This document shows positions 55,194 to 63,358 of a stretch of DNA of 64,000 nucleotides, one piece after another. The position numbers were made by a program, and so were the translations under genes. How positions within the stretch are numbered: position 1 is the first letter of the stretch; every line of letters starts with the position of its first letter. Source of the stretch: Tenacibaculum maritimum NCIMB 2154 (GTDB lineage Bacteria > Bacteroidota > Bacteroidia > Flavobacteriales > Flavobacteriaceae). The notes beneath the pieces were generated by a model that did no database searches, was not told where the DNA came from, and saw only the letters and a program-made list of their open reading frames with translations. The stretch is from assembly GCF_900119795.1 (NCBI RefSeq), contig NZ_LT634361.1, forward strand, positions 1,364,001 to 1,428,000, in the 5' to 3' direction.

Positions 55194-55745
55194 ATGAAAA
55201 TAAATAGCAAGAAAATAATTAATGCACTGTTTTTAGTGTTTATCATTTTAATGATATATCCGCCGACTAAAGTATATTTTATAAGGTTAGTTTCTTTTGC
55301 TCCTTCAGAGATAGAAAATAAAGCTCAAAAAGAAATAGGAAACTATCAATGGAGCTTAAAGGGATTGAATGCACCAGATATCAATTTTGAAAAGGTAAAA
55401 GGGAAGGTAGTTTTTATAAATTTTTGGGCTACTTGGTGCCCTCCATGTATAGCAGAAATGCCAAGTATTCAGAAGTTATATGACACTTATAAAGAAAAGA
55501 TAACCTTCTTATTTATAAGTAATGAAAAATGGGAAGTTATCAATAAATTTTATAAAGAAAAAGGATATGATTTACCTACATATCATAGCGTAAATCAAAT
55601 ACCGAGTAAATTGGAAGCTACGAGCATTCCCACTACTTATATTATAAATCAATCAGGAAAAATAGTAGTAGCCAAGCAAGGGGCTGCAAATTGGAACAGC
55701 AAATCTGTAAAAAGAATGTTAGATAAATTACTTGCTGGAAAATAA
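55194..55745 (+). CDS. TlpA-like thiol-disulfide oxidoreductase
   Basis: A 183-residue protein with an N-terminal signal anchor (about 8-28) and a thioredoxin fold. The active site is NFWATWCPPCIAEMPS, with the CPPC pair near residue 85. The cis-Pro loop ATSIPTTYIIN follows. It should face the periplasm and reduce or resolve disulfides, for example in cytochrome c maturation. No cytochrome genes are near. It lies just downstream of the IS element and has no partner gene. Confidence 0.88.
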   Translation: MKINSKKIINALFLVFIILMIYPPTKVYFIRLVSFAPSEIENKAQKEIGNYQWSLKGLNAPDINFEKVKGKVVFINFWATWCPPCIAEMPSIQKLYDTYKEKITFLFISNEKWEVINKFYKEKGYDLPTYHSVNQIPSKLEATSIPTTYIINQSGKIVVAKQGAANWNSKSVKRMLDKLLAGK

Positions 55746-55909
55746 CCCTGATTGTGATTAGGAATTTCCCTTAAATAAGCTAGTTAAAGCATTTCTAATA
55801 TCCTTTAAAGAACAATAATAAGATAATAAACGGTGATATCATTTCTTAAATCATTTAGAAATTCAGATATTTGAATCGCCTAATTTTAGGTATTTTTTTA
55901 TAATTTAAA

Positions 55910-56380
55910 ATGAAATATAGACAATTAACTAGAGAGCAATTTGAAAGTTTGCATGAAGAGTTTGCACGTTTTTTAGCATCACAGAGTATTGATGCAAAAG
56001 AATGGAAACAATTGAAAGAAGAGAAACCTCATATAGCAGCAGAAGAAATGAATATTTTTTCAGATGTGGTTTGGGATGATGTACTTACTAAAACAGCATA
56101 CTTGGAGCATTTTTCTGAAAGCTCAATAAATCTTTTTAAAAGTGATAAGGAAGAAATTCATAGAATCGTGATAAATGTAGAGAACAAGAAGGCAAACTTA
56201 CTAACCCAAGAAGGTTTTGAATGGTTGTTAAAAAATGCGATGGATGAATCTGTGGCATTTTTTAAAGGAACAAAGAAGTATCGTGATGAACGAAACTTTG
56301 AAGTTTTCGACCTTATAGAAAAAGGAAGTCAAATAGCAAAAGGAGCTATTTTTGAGCATTTTAACCGATTAATTTCTTAA
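55910..56380 (+). CDS. DUF6495-type conserved protein
   Basis: A 156-residue soluble acidic protein beginning MKYRQLTREQFESLHEEFARFL, a start I associate with the DUF6495 family of Flavobacteriaceae (given as a landmark of the call). It has VVWDDVLTKTAYLEHFS in the middle and is largely helical. No catalytic motif or signal peptide is visible, and the function is unknown. Its 3' end overlaps the convergent sirtuin gene by 20 bp. Confidence 0.65.
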   Translation: MKYRQLTREQFESLHEEFARFLASQSIDAKEWKQLKEEKPHIAAEEMNIFSDVVWDDVLTKTAYLEHFSESSINLFKSDKEEIHRIVINVENKKANLLTQEGFEWLLKNAMDESVAFFKGTKKYRDERNFEVFDLIEKGSQIAKGAIFEHFNRLIS

Positions 56381-57047
56381 GAAGTATTTCTGTACCTGAG
56401 CTAGCAATATTTTGTATAACAGTTAAGTTATGAAAATCTTGATAGGAAACAGCTGGTGCCGGATCTATAAAATAGATAGGTATATGAGGTTGAGCGTAAT
56501 GAATCAAGCTAGCAGCAGGATATACTTGCATAGAAGTACCAATAATAACTAAAATATCTGCTTTTTGGATAATTTCAATGGCTTTATCAAGCATAGGAAC
56601 CATTTCACCAAACCAAACAATATGAGGTCTTAACTGTGCACCCTGCTTGCAAGTATCCCCTAAAAGTAAATCAGAATTCCAATTATAAATACTATTTTCA
56701 TGAAGGCTACTTCTTACCTTTAAAAGCTCGCCATGCAAATGAATTACGTTTTTAGATCCTGCACGTTCATGTAGGTCATCAACATTTTGGGTAATAATAT
56801 TAACAATAAAATTTTCTTCTAGCTTTTTTAAGTTAAAATGCCCCTTATTAGGTTGTACGGTTAGTAATTGTTTGCGGCGTTGGTTGTAAAAATTTAAAAC
56901 TAATTCAGGATTTTTAGAAAAACCTTCAGGGCTAGCAACTTCCATAACGTTATGTCCTTCCCATAAACCATTAGCATCTCTAAAAGTTTGAATACCGCTT
57001 TCAGCGCTCATACCTGCTCCGGTGAGTATTGCTATTCTTTTTTTCAT
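56361..57047 (-). CDS. cobB: Sir2-family NAD-dependent protein deacylase
   Basis: A 228-residue class III sirtuin. The NAD-binding GAGMSAESGIQTFR is at the N-terminus, ITQNVDDLHERAG and the catalytic His in IHLHGEL follow, and LVIIGTSMQVYPA and YFIDP complete the Rossmann fold. The Tyr-Asn-Gln-Arg of NFYNQRR matches the Tyr-x-x-Arg pair that reads succinyl- or malonyl-lysine in SIRT5 and CobB. The usual first zinc CxxC is absent (VRSSLHENSIYNW in its place) and only one Cys remains in GDTCKQGAQ, a pattern typical of Bacteroidota sirtuins without zinc. It overlaps the end of the DUF6495-type gene. Confidence 0.9.
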   Translation of the reverse strand: MKKRIAILTGAGMSAESGIQTFRDANGLWEGHNVMEVASPEGFSKNPELVLNFYNQRRKQLLTVQPNKGHFNLKKLEENFIVNIITQNVDDLHERAGSKNVIHLHGELLKVRSSLHENSIYNWNSDLLLGDTCKQGAQLRPHIVWFGEMVPMLDKAIEIIQKADILVIIGTSMQVYPAASLIHYAQPHIPIYFIDPAPAVSYQDFHNLTVIQNIASSGTEILLKKLIG

Positions 57048-57609
57048 ACGAATACTTTAGGGTACTAAAATAAGAAACTTTATGAGATGGTTAAAAAAGA
57101 TATTTGATAAACGTAATCTTAATACCCGAGAGATATTAATTGAACATAAAGAGTAAATAGCCTTTGTTTTTAAGTTTCTCTATATTGGTTACTCATGTGA
57201 GAAGAGGCGTTATGTTCAAGTAAGGTTAAATGTAATTTTGCCATAAGAGGAAAGTTAAAGCTTGAGTTTAGCTGATAAAAAAACTGATTTCAAAAGTCAT
57301 TATATCAGGTTTATGCAAAGTAGGAAGTAATTGAATAAAGAGAGGAGTAACCAACCTCTCCGTGATGTGTTTACTAAATCAATTATAATTTTAATTGATT
57401 GTTACTTTTTTTTTAGTGAGCCCCCCCACAGAGTTCAAATTAGTAGTATTAAGCTTGTTAGCGTTCTAAAAAAATAATAAATTCATGCTTTTATTTGTTC
57501 TTTTTGATTTTTCATCTTTAAAATTTGCCTATAATTTGCATATATTTGTTAACGTTAGCATTGTAATTTACTACAAATATAGGACAAATGTCCTGTATTT
57601 TTAGTTATA
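57048..57609. other. Intergenic region, 562 bp, with palindrome and small hairpins
   Basis: It contains a 24-codon frame at 57082-57156 (MRWLKKIFDKRNLNTREILI and four more residues) of doubtful status, a GAGAGG/CCTCTC hairpin at 57340-57360, a C7 run at 57421-57427, a TATATTTG box at 57541-57548 and the AGGACA palindrome at 57581-57594. Nothing else is visible. Confidence 0.45.
57581..57594. promoter_or_regulatory. Perfect palindrome upstream of the HTH gene, candidate operator
   Basis: AGGACA AA TGTCCT is perfectly palindromic and flanked by partly symmetric TAT/GTA. It lies 15 bp before ATG 57610 and 36 bp before ATG 57631, downstream of a TATATTTG box at 57541-57548. Autoregulation by the encoded HTH protein is a natural reading. 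Confidence 0.5.
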
Positions 57610-58032
57610 ATGGGATATTTTTCTTATTTTATGAAAAAAAGATTTAAAATAGCTCTTAATGAGAGTGGGTTAAAGATGAAAGAGGTTGCCGAAATGCTTC
57701 ATATTAACTACGATGCATTGAGGAAGGGAATTGATAGAGGGAGCATGAATAATGGCTATTTAATTTTATTAGAATATAAAACGGGGATTTCTAAAGATTA
57801 TATTTTAGAAGGAAGATTACCTATTCTTAAAAATAAAGAAGATATTATTTTGAGCCTCTTAGATAATGATATTATTAAATTACTAGATGGGCTTGATAAA
57901 GACAAGATTGTTAGTTACCTTTCTTTAAGAGAAAAGGAGTTTCAAAAAATGGAGGTTTTTAACTTTTTTATAGAAAAGCAGCAAGCATCTAAAAGATTAA
58001 GAGATATTGTTGAAGGAAAAGAATCTAAGTAA
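57610..58032 (+). CDS. CI-like helix-turn-helix DNA-binding protein
   Basis: A 140-residue protein with an N-terminal CI/XRE-like HTH (LNESGLKMKEVAEMLHINYD, about 13-35, then ALRKGIDRG) and a C-terminal helical part without peptidase motif. It is a probable dimeric regulator. ATG 57610 gives MGYFSYF before MKKRFKIAL. ATG 57631 is the more typical start for the domain, and both remain open. It ends 2 bp before the convergent 78-codon gene, the last of the minus-strand set at 58035-58960, and a palindrome lies in front of it. No integrase or phage genes accompany it. Confidence 0.75.
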   Translation: MGYFSYFMKKRFKIALNESGLKMKEVAEMLHINYDALRKGIDRGSMNNGYLILLEYKTGISKDYILEGRLPILKNKEDIILSLLDNDIIKLLDGLDKDKIVSYLSLREKEFQKMEVFNFFIEKQQASKRLRDIVEGKESK

Positions 58033-58034
58033 CT

Positions 58035-58271
58035 TTAATGATAATTTAGCAAAAAGTAGTTTAAGAATGCCTCTTCAATATAGGATAAAGGAACTTTATT
58101 TTCCTTCTTTTTTTTTATTCTAAGAACCTCATCCAATAGTTCAATTTCATTGTTAGATGCTAGTTTGATATATTCCTCAAAACTAATTCCTAAGTTGGTT
58201 TTAGTTTTCTTGTTTATAAATCCAAGTTTTTGTAATTTATTAAGTAGTTTAGTTCGGTCCTTATTTTCCAT
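58035..58271 (-). CDS. Small basic protein of unknown function
   Basis: From ATG 58271 (MENKDRTKLLNKLQKLGFIN) this is 78 residues; an upstream TTG at 58280 is less likely. It is helical and Lys/Glu-rich with an SFEEYIKLAS segment and an aromatic tail ending FLLNYH. It overlaps the upstream membrane-protein gene by 11 bp, so it is probably translationally coupled to it. I do not recognise it. Confidence 0.5.
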   Translation of the reverse strand: MENKDRTKLLNKLQKLGFINKKTKTNLGISFEEYIKLASNNEIELLDEVLRIKKKKENKVPLSYIEEAFLNYFLLNYH

Positions 58272-58896
58272 TACTGACAATAGTTTTTAAGGGGGAATGT
58301 ATTTTTTTCTCAAATACAAGAGAAGCTACCTTCAGCTCTTCTTTGGTTAACTTATGATGGATGCCTTTTTTAACAAGTTTATAATGGTAATTGACTTTTA
58401 AATTACCTACTAAAGAAGTTAAGCTAGTAACTGTTTTTTTCAGTCTTATTTCAGATAAAATAATAACATTTTGTATTTTATGGAATGTAATTGTATGATA
58501 AATGATTGTTAGTAAGGTGTTTAATGGGTGGGTAGATTTATAATAACCTTTTACCTTAAATATTCTTATAAGTAGGCTTTTCGGTAAGAATAGGATTGTT
58601 AAGAAATGGGTTCCGATATAAATAGTCATAAAGCCTATACATACAGCGGTATATTCGTATTTATTTTTTATTTGCTTAGCAAATAAAAATATCAATAAAT
58701 CTACAGAAAATACACAGGTGCTACTTCCTAAAGAATTAAAAAAATAAACTGTGATTCCAATAAATATAAGTAGTGTAATATAAGTATTACTCTTCGTTAT
58801 TAGGTGCCCCATTATAATTTCTGTCATTTTCTGGAGAATCTTTTGTAGGGGCAATAAAGGAATGTATTTGTGTTTGAATTGTTTCTTCTGATTCAT
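58261..58896 (-). CDS. Membrane protein of unknown function
   Basis: The frame is open from 58896 (211 codons), but its first part overlaps the lipoprotein gene in another frame, so ATG 58812 (MGHLITKSNTYITLLIFIG) is the likelier start, giving about 183 residues. Hydrophobic segments lie in the first half (ITLLIFIGITVYFF, LLIFLFA, FMTIYIGTHFLTILFL). The second half is soluble and basic with EIRLKKTVTSLTSLVG and KLTKEELKVASLVFEKK. It is part of a three-gene minus-strand set that meets the HTH gene end to end. I do not recognise the family. Confidence 0.5.
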   Translation of the reverse strand: MNQKKQFKHKYIPLLPLQKILQKMTEIIMGHLITKSNTYITLLIFIGITVYFFNSLGSSTCVFSVDLLIFLFAKQIKNKYEYTAVCIGFMTIYIGTHFLTILFLPKSLLIRIFKVKGYYKSTHPLNTLLTIIYHTITFHKIQNVIILSEIRLKKTVTSLTSLVGNLKVNYHYKLVKKGIHHKLTKEELKVASLVFEKKIHSPLKTIVSNGK

Positions 58897-58960
58897 CTGT
58901 ACATGATAGAAAAGAAATCAATACCAATAAGGTGCTTAAAACTAATACTGGTTTTTTCAT
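58787..58960 (-). CDS. Small lipoprotein (57 residues)
   Basis: A short frame from ATG 58960 to TAA at 58787: MKKPVLVLSTLLVLISFLSC gives a clean lipoprotein signal with the Cys at residue 20, followed by 37 polar, acidic residues ending APNNEE. The intact signal and lipobox make it more convincing than the overlapping frame. It precedes the membrane-protein gene, whose likely start lies inside its 3' end. The function is unknown. Confidence 0.6.
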   Translation of the reverse strand: MKKPVLVLSTLLVLISFLSCTDESEETIQTQIHSFIAPTKDSPENDRNYNGAPNNEE

Positions 58961-59265
58961 TTTACTTCGTTTTAAATCAATAATTGTAGAATAAAAATAC
59001 CTTATAAGTCTAATTTTTAATTTCTTATAATTGCTTTTAAGGTTGTTTTTTGTAATGCTACAATTGATGTGAAAATTGTAGAAATTTTAATTGAGAAGTA
59101 AACACAAAGCAAACCTAATAAAATATTTTAATTTTTAATCTAGGTATTTATACGGAAATATAGGTGCGTATAAGTACGTGTTGTTGAAATTTTGTTTTTT
59201 GTTAAGCATGGATATAGCAATCTTTCAATTAAAGTTTTGAGGTGAAATTTTAGTATGTTTGTCCA
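58961..59265. other. Intergenic region, 305 bp
   Basis: AT-rich, no gene. The minus strand has a TAGGTTTG box at 59117-59110, about 150 bp from the lipoprotein start, and the plus strand has the trmH box at 59254-59261. The rest shows nothing recognisable. Confidence 0.4.
59254..59261 (+). promoter_or_regulatory. Promoter -7 box of the methyltransferase gene
   Basis: TATGTTTG matches TAnnTTTG. The ATG at 59266 starts 4 bp after it, so translation would be leaderless. The nearest TTG (59237-59239) has a spacer of only 14 bp. Confidence 0.45.
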
Positions 59266-59949
59266 ATGATTGATCAAGCATTATTAAAATATTTAGAAGG
59301 ATATCTTACAGATAGAAGAAAAACACTATTTGAAGAGGTATTGAAAGAAAGAACACGTCATTTTACGGTGGTTTTAGAAGATATTTATCAAGCTCATAAC
59401 GCAAGTGCCGTAGTTAGAAGTTGCGATATCTTTGGTATTCAAGATGTGTATGCTATAGAAAATATGTATGTAAATAAAGTTTCTAGGCATGTAGCTAAAG
59501 GCTCTCAAAAGTGGTTGGATTTTCATCGATTTAATAGGGATACTAATAATACAAAAGATTGTTTAAATGCTTTGCGAAGCAATGGATATCAAATTATAGG
59601 AACGACTCCTCATAATGATTCTTGTATGCTAGCTGATTTTGATATAACCAAGAAATCAGCTTTTGTTTTTGGAGTAGAAAAGGAGGGAATATCTGATTAT
59701 GTGAAGCAGGAAGCAGATGGTTTCTTAAAAATACCGATGGTTGGTTTTACAGAGAGTTTAAACATATCTGTTGCTGCTGCTATTATATTACAAGATGTGA
59801 CAACCCGTTTGAAGAAAAGCGAAGTTTTATGGAAATTATCAGAAGAAGAAAAAGAAAAAATATATTTTGAATGGGTGCAAAAAACAATTAAAAATGTGGA
59901 TAAAATTAAAGCACATTATTATCAAAATAAAGAGAAAAAGAAAGCTTAG
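59266..59949 (+). CDS. trmH: tRNA/rRNA 2'-O-ribose methyltransferase of the SpoU/TrmH family
   Basis: A 227-residue SPOUT-fold methyltransferase using S-adenosylmethionine. HNASAVVRSCDIFGIQDVYAIE is motif 1 (landmark HNASAVVRSCD, with the catalytic Arg), FVFGVEKEGIS is motif 2 and IPMVGFTESLNISVAAAIIL (key ESLNISVAAA) is motif 3 in the trefoil knot. The size and the HVAKGSQKW segment fit TrmH, which methylates G18 of tRNA. No upstream domain is present. No other ATG lies near the start, and the promoter abuts it. Confidence 0.88.
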   Translation: MIDQALLKYLEGYLTDRRKTLFEEVLKERTRHFTVVLEDIYQAHNASAVVRSCDIFGIQDVYAIENMYVNKVSRHVAKGSQKWLDFHRFNRDTNNTKDCLNALRSNGYQIIGTTPHNDSCMLADFDITKKSAFVFGVEKEGISDYVKQEADGFLKIPMVGFTESLNISVAAAIILQDVTTRLKKSEVLWKLSEEEKEKIYFEWVQKTIKNVDKIKAHYYQNKEKKKA

Positions 59950-60253
59950 TAGTGTCAATATAATAATATGCTAATCATGATCTTAGTATTATTTAAAAGA
60001 TGTTTTTAAATAATTTTCTGACAAAAAGAAATTAGAGAAATTATCAAATCTTTTAGTTTGTATTCCTAGGTAGAAAAACCAAATCGTTAAACCAGCTTCT
60101 GGAAATGAAGTTACTTCTTTATGAGTTATACTTAAATAAGTATGATTTATTTCTGTTTTTATGATGCTAGTAATTAACCTTAGTATCAAGTTTGTATTGC
60201 TTTTACCAAGTATGGAATTGTTGAATAAAGAAAAACTTCATTATTAGAAGCAG
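59950..60253. other. Intergenic region, 304 bp
   Basis: It contains a minus-strand frame of 66 codons (59989-60189) with aromatic-rich sequence (EAGLTIWFFYLGIQTKRF) and no signal, RBS or recognised homologue. It may be a gene remnant or chance. Nothing else is visible. Confidence 0.35.
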
Positions 60254-62611
60254 CTATTTGGAAGATAAAAGCTTATAAACAAGTTCTTTTGTAAGTGGAA
60301 GTCCATTTGCTTTTTCCCGAATTTCATTAAAAGCAAAAACGAAATTACACCCATTTTTATATTCAGAGCAACCATAAGCTGTTTTCCCTTTTAATAAAGC
60401 ACCTTTTTTACATTTAGGACATACCATACTATCAGAGCTTTTCTCTTTATTAGGGCTTGTAACGCCAGTATTTTTTTGTTTAGGTTCTAATTTTAGGTTA
60501 AAATTTTCATCAAAGCGAACTAGCCCTTCTATTTTTCCATCGTCAGTTTTAAAACCTTTTAAATTAGTAGTGCATCCTTTATCTAATAATCGAATCAGTT
60601 GATTTTCTGAAATTTTTTTCCCTAGAAAATCAAAAGGTAGCGTAAAAGTGCAGCCTTCCTTATAAGCAGCGCAACCAAAAGCGGTGTTTCCTTTTAGCAA
60701 AGTACCTTTTTTACATTTAGGACATTCTTTACCTGCCACTTCTTTTTTCTTAGTATTTTTTTTAAGGGTTTTTGTACTATGAGGAGGGGTAGTAGCGTTT
60801 ATATGAGAAATGCGTGTCGATTTTTTATTAGAACGAACTTCATATACGAGTTGCTCTACCATTGTTTTCATGTTCTTAATAAAAGTTCCAGCGTTAAAAA
60901 CGCCTTTTTCAATTTCTTTTAAACGCTTCTCCCAAAGCCCTGTTAGTTCAGCAGATTTTAGCAATTCATTATCTATTAAATCAATTAATTGAATTCCTGT
61001 TTGAGTAGGAATAACTAATTTCTTTTTACGTGCTATATATTTTCTACGGAATAAGGTTTCAATAATACTGGCACGTGTAGATGGGCGTCCAATACCATTT
61101 TCTTTCATTAGTTCTCTCATTTCGTCATCATCAACTTGCTTTCCAGCAGTTTCCATAGCACGAAGTAAGCTTGCTTCTGTATAGTTTCGAGGAGGTTTGG
61201 TTTCTTTTTCTAAGAAAGAAGGTTCATGAGCACCTTTCTCACCTTTTATAAAGGTAGGAAGTATAGATTGCTCAGGAATCTTATCCTTAATACTTTTTTT
61301 GACATTGTTTTGCGTTGGGTTAGAAATATTGTTTTCAAAAACAACGCGCCAACCTTTTTCTAAAATTTCTTTCCCAGTAGTTTTAAAAGAAACATTAGCG
61401 GCTTTACCTATAACAGTGGTGTTAGATACGCTACTTTCATCATAAAAAACGGCAATAAATCGGCGAGTTATGATGTCATAAACCTGTTGCTGGTTATATT
61501 GTAATTGTACTTGTATTCCAGTAGGAATGATAGCATGATGATCGGTAACTTTTTTATCGTTAAAAACTTTAGGTGATTTTTTTATTTTTTTACCAAGGAG
61601 AGGTTGCGTTAAATGATTATAAGGAGTCAATTGCCCTAATATACCAGCTACTTTTGGATATACGTCGTTAGGTAAAAATGTAGTATCTACTCTAGGGTAT
61701 GTAACAACTTTCATTTCATATAGTTTTTGAGCTATTTTTAAAGTTTCGTCAGCAGAAAAACCAAATTTGTTATTACAATAAACCTGTAAGCCCGTTAAAT
61801 CAAATAGTTTAGGAGCATATTCTTTTCCTTTCTTCTTAGTAACAGCAGTAATTTCAAAATCATCTTCTTTTACTTTATTAGCCAAGGTCTCTCCATCTTC
61901 TTTTTTTAAAAAGCGACCTTCTTCGCAATTAAACTGGGTATTTCTATATAAGGTTTGTAATTCCCAATAAGGCTGTGGCTTAAAATTTTCGATTTCTTTA
62001 TGACGATTAACAAGCATTGCAAGGGTAGGAGTTTGCACCCTGCCAATAGATAAGACTTGTTTGTATCCTCCAAATTTCACAGTATATAAGCGAGTAGCAT
62101 TTAGTCCTAATAGCCAATCACCAATAGCCCTTGAAAAACCAGCATAATATAAATTATCGTATTTTTCTGAAGCATGCAAATTTTGGAACCCCTCTTTGAT
62201 AGCTTCTTCAGTTAGTGAAGAAATCCATAACCGTTGTACTTTTCCTTTATAATTGGATTGATTAATTACCCAACGCTGAATTAACTCTCCTTCTTGTCCC
62301 GCATCCCCACAATTAATAACAATCTCTGCTTTTTCAAATAAACTTTTTACAATATTAAATTGTTTTTGGATTCCTGAATCGTTTGTTACTTTAGTATTAA
62401 AATGCTCAGGAAGCATGGGTAAATTATTTAGATCCCAACTTTTCCAATGAGGTTTGTAATCTTTGGGTTCTAGAAGTGTACATAAATGACCAAAAGTATA
62501 GGTTACTGCATAACCATTTCCTTCGAAATAACCATCTCGTTTGGTTTTGGCTCCCAGTATATTAGCAATTTCTCTAGCTACACTTGGTTTCTCGGCAATA
62601 CATACTTTCAT
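60254..62611 (-). CDS. topB: DNA topoisomerase III
   Basis: A 785-residue type IA topoisomerase. MKVCIAEKPSVAREIA opens the Toprim domain, GDAGQEGELIQRW holds its acidic residues, SIGRVQTPTLAML is family-specific and VTYPRVDTTFLP contains the active-site Tyr. ENGIGRPSTRASIIETL follows. The C-terminus adds two zinc-type or topo-Zn-ribbon repeats, each CPKCKKG...GC...GC. The enzyme passes single strands to decatenate DNA. Such long TopB proteins are found both on chromosomes and on mobile elements in Bacteroidota; no conjugation genes are nearby, so this is likely the chromosomal copy. Confidence 0.95.
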   Translation of the reverse strand: MKVCIAEKPSVAREIANILGAKTKRDGYFEGNGYAVTYTFGHLCTLLEPKDYKPHWKSWDLNNLPMLPEHFNTKVTNDSGIQKQFNIVKSLFEKAEIVINCGDAGQEGELIQRWVINQSNYKGKVQRLWISSLTEEAIKEGFQNLHASEKYDNLYYAGFSRAIGDWLLGLNATRLYTVKFGGYKQVLSIGRVQTPTLAMLVNRHKEIENFKPQPYWELQTLYRNTQFNCEEGRFLKKEDGETLANKVKEDDFEITAVTKKKGKEYAPKLFDLTGLQVYCNNKFGFSADETLKIAQKLYEMKVVTYPRVDTTFLPNDVYPKVAGILGQLTPYNHLTQPLLGKKIKKSPKVFNDKKVTDHHAIIPTGIQVQLQYNQQQVYDIITRRFIAVFYDESSVSNTTVIGKAANVSFKTTGKEILEKGWRVVFENNISNPTQNNVKKSIKDKIPEQSILPTFIKGEKGAHEPSFLEKETKPPRNYTEASLLRAMETAGKQVDDDEMRELMKENGIGRPSTRASIIETLFRRKYIARKKKLVIPTQTGIQLIDLIDNELLKSAELTGLWEKRLKEIEKGVFNAGTFIKNMKTMVEQLVYEVRSNKKSTRISHINATTPPHSTKTLKKNTKKKEVAGKECPKCKKGTLLKGNTAFGCAAYKEGCTFTLPFDFLGKKISENQLIRLLDKGCTTNLKGFKTDDGKIEGLVRFDENFNLKLEPKQKNTGVTSPNKEKSSDSMVCPKCKKGALLKGKTAYGCSEYKNGCNFVFAFNEIREKANGLPLTKELVYKLLSSK

Positions 62612-62865
62612 TTATAAAATTTTAAGGCTTCGAAATTACTATTTTTTTGATACAAATTATTTGCACTACTTTTAGTTTTTAACAAATGAAATGTAAGTAT
62701 TGATAGTCTGCGATTTAAGAGGATGTTTTTGCTTGTAAAAATAAGGATGTTGAATCATTGACAATTTGTTGATTTCTTAATAGTTTTTTTTTGATATCTT
62801 AGAGGCTTCTAACAGAAATTAAGTTTATTTATTAAAAGAGGAATATCCCTAAAAATTTATTATCC
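62612..62865. other. Divergent intergenic region, 254 bp
   Basis: It separates topB from the secreted hypothetical gene. No convincing TAnnTTTG box or repeat was found. Confidence 0.35.
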
Positions 62866-63300
62866 ATGAAAAAAATATTATTTATTGCGTTATGTTGCTT
62901 TTCTTTTTCTGCATTTTCTCAAATAGAACTTGTAGAAACTACAAAAACTGAAATTGTGTCAAAAATTAGCTATGTTTATTTGGAGAAAGCAGGTGATAAT
63001 GAGTATAATTTATATTATAAAAACATGAATGCATTAGGGCATGAGTATGTGCACTTTGGATTTAAAAACTTAAATAATGATTATGATAAGTTGTACGAAA
63101 TTATGATGAAAGGATTTGAGGACAAGCCTAGAGATCCTTTACAAATTAAAGCCAATGGAGATGTAGTTTGGTTAAAATATAGTAGAGAAGAAGGAAATTT
63201 GTATTTGCAAATTCAGCAGTTTGTAAGTAGAGACCCTGATGTAATGACCGTTTCAAGACTATTGACGAAAGAAGATATTACAAATTTATTTAAAAAATAA
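62866..63300 (+). CDS. Secreted protein of unknown function
   Basis: A 144-residue protein with a signal peptide (MKKILFIALCCFSFSAFSQ, 19 residues) and a mature beta-rich part: YVYLEKAGDNEYNLYYKNMN (landmark), then a helical DKLYEIMMKGFED and a C-terminal SRLLTKEDITNLFKK. I do not recognise the family. It should be periplasmic or secreted. It is a single gene between divergent topB and convergent meaB and ends in front of a strong bidirectional terminator. Confidence 0.75.
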   Translation: MKKILFIALCCFSFSAFSQIELVETTKTEIVSKISYVYLEKAGDNEYNLYYKNMNALGHEYVHFGFKNLNNDYDKLYEIMMKGFEDKPRDPLQIKANGDVVWLKYSREEGNLYLQIQQFVSRDPDVMTVSRLLTKEDITNLFKK

Positions 63301-63314
63301 GAAATTAACCATAA

Positions 63315-63358
63315 AAATTAAAAAGGCTTAAGGTATTAATCTTAAGCCTTTTTAATTT
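63315..63358. terminator. Bidirectional terminator, secreted protein gene / meaB
   Basis: An 18-bp perfect stem (63315-63332 with 63341-63358, core AAAAAGGCTTAAG) with an 8-nt loop has A-rich and T-rich sides. It overlaps the stop codon of meaB by 2 bp. Confidence 0.85.

Noticed and set aside
57610..58032. Prophage from the CI-like repressor
   Set aside because: No integrase, capsid, terminase or lysis genes lie around it.
59989..60189. 66-codon minus-strand frame
   Set aside because: No start context, no recognised family; kept only as a remark in the intergenic entry.
60254..62611. Integrative conjugative element from the presence of topB
   Set aside because: No relaxase, tra genes or integrase in the window; TopB is also a normal chromosomal gene.
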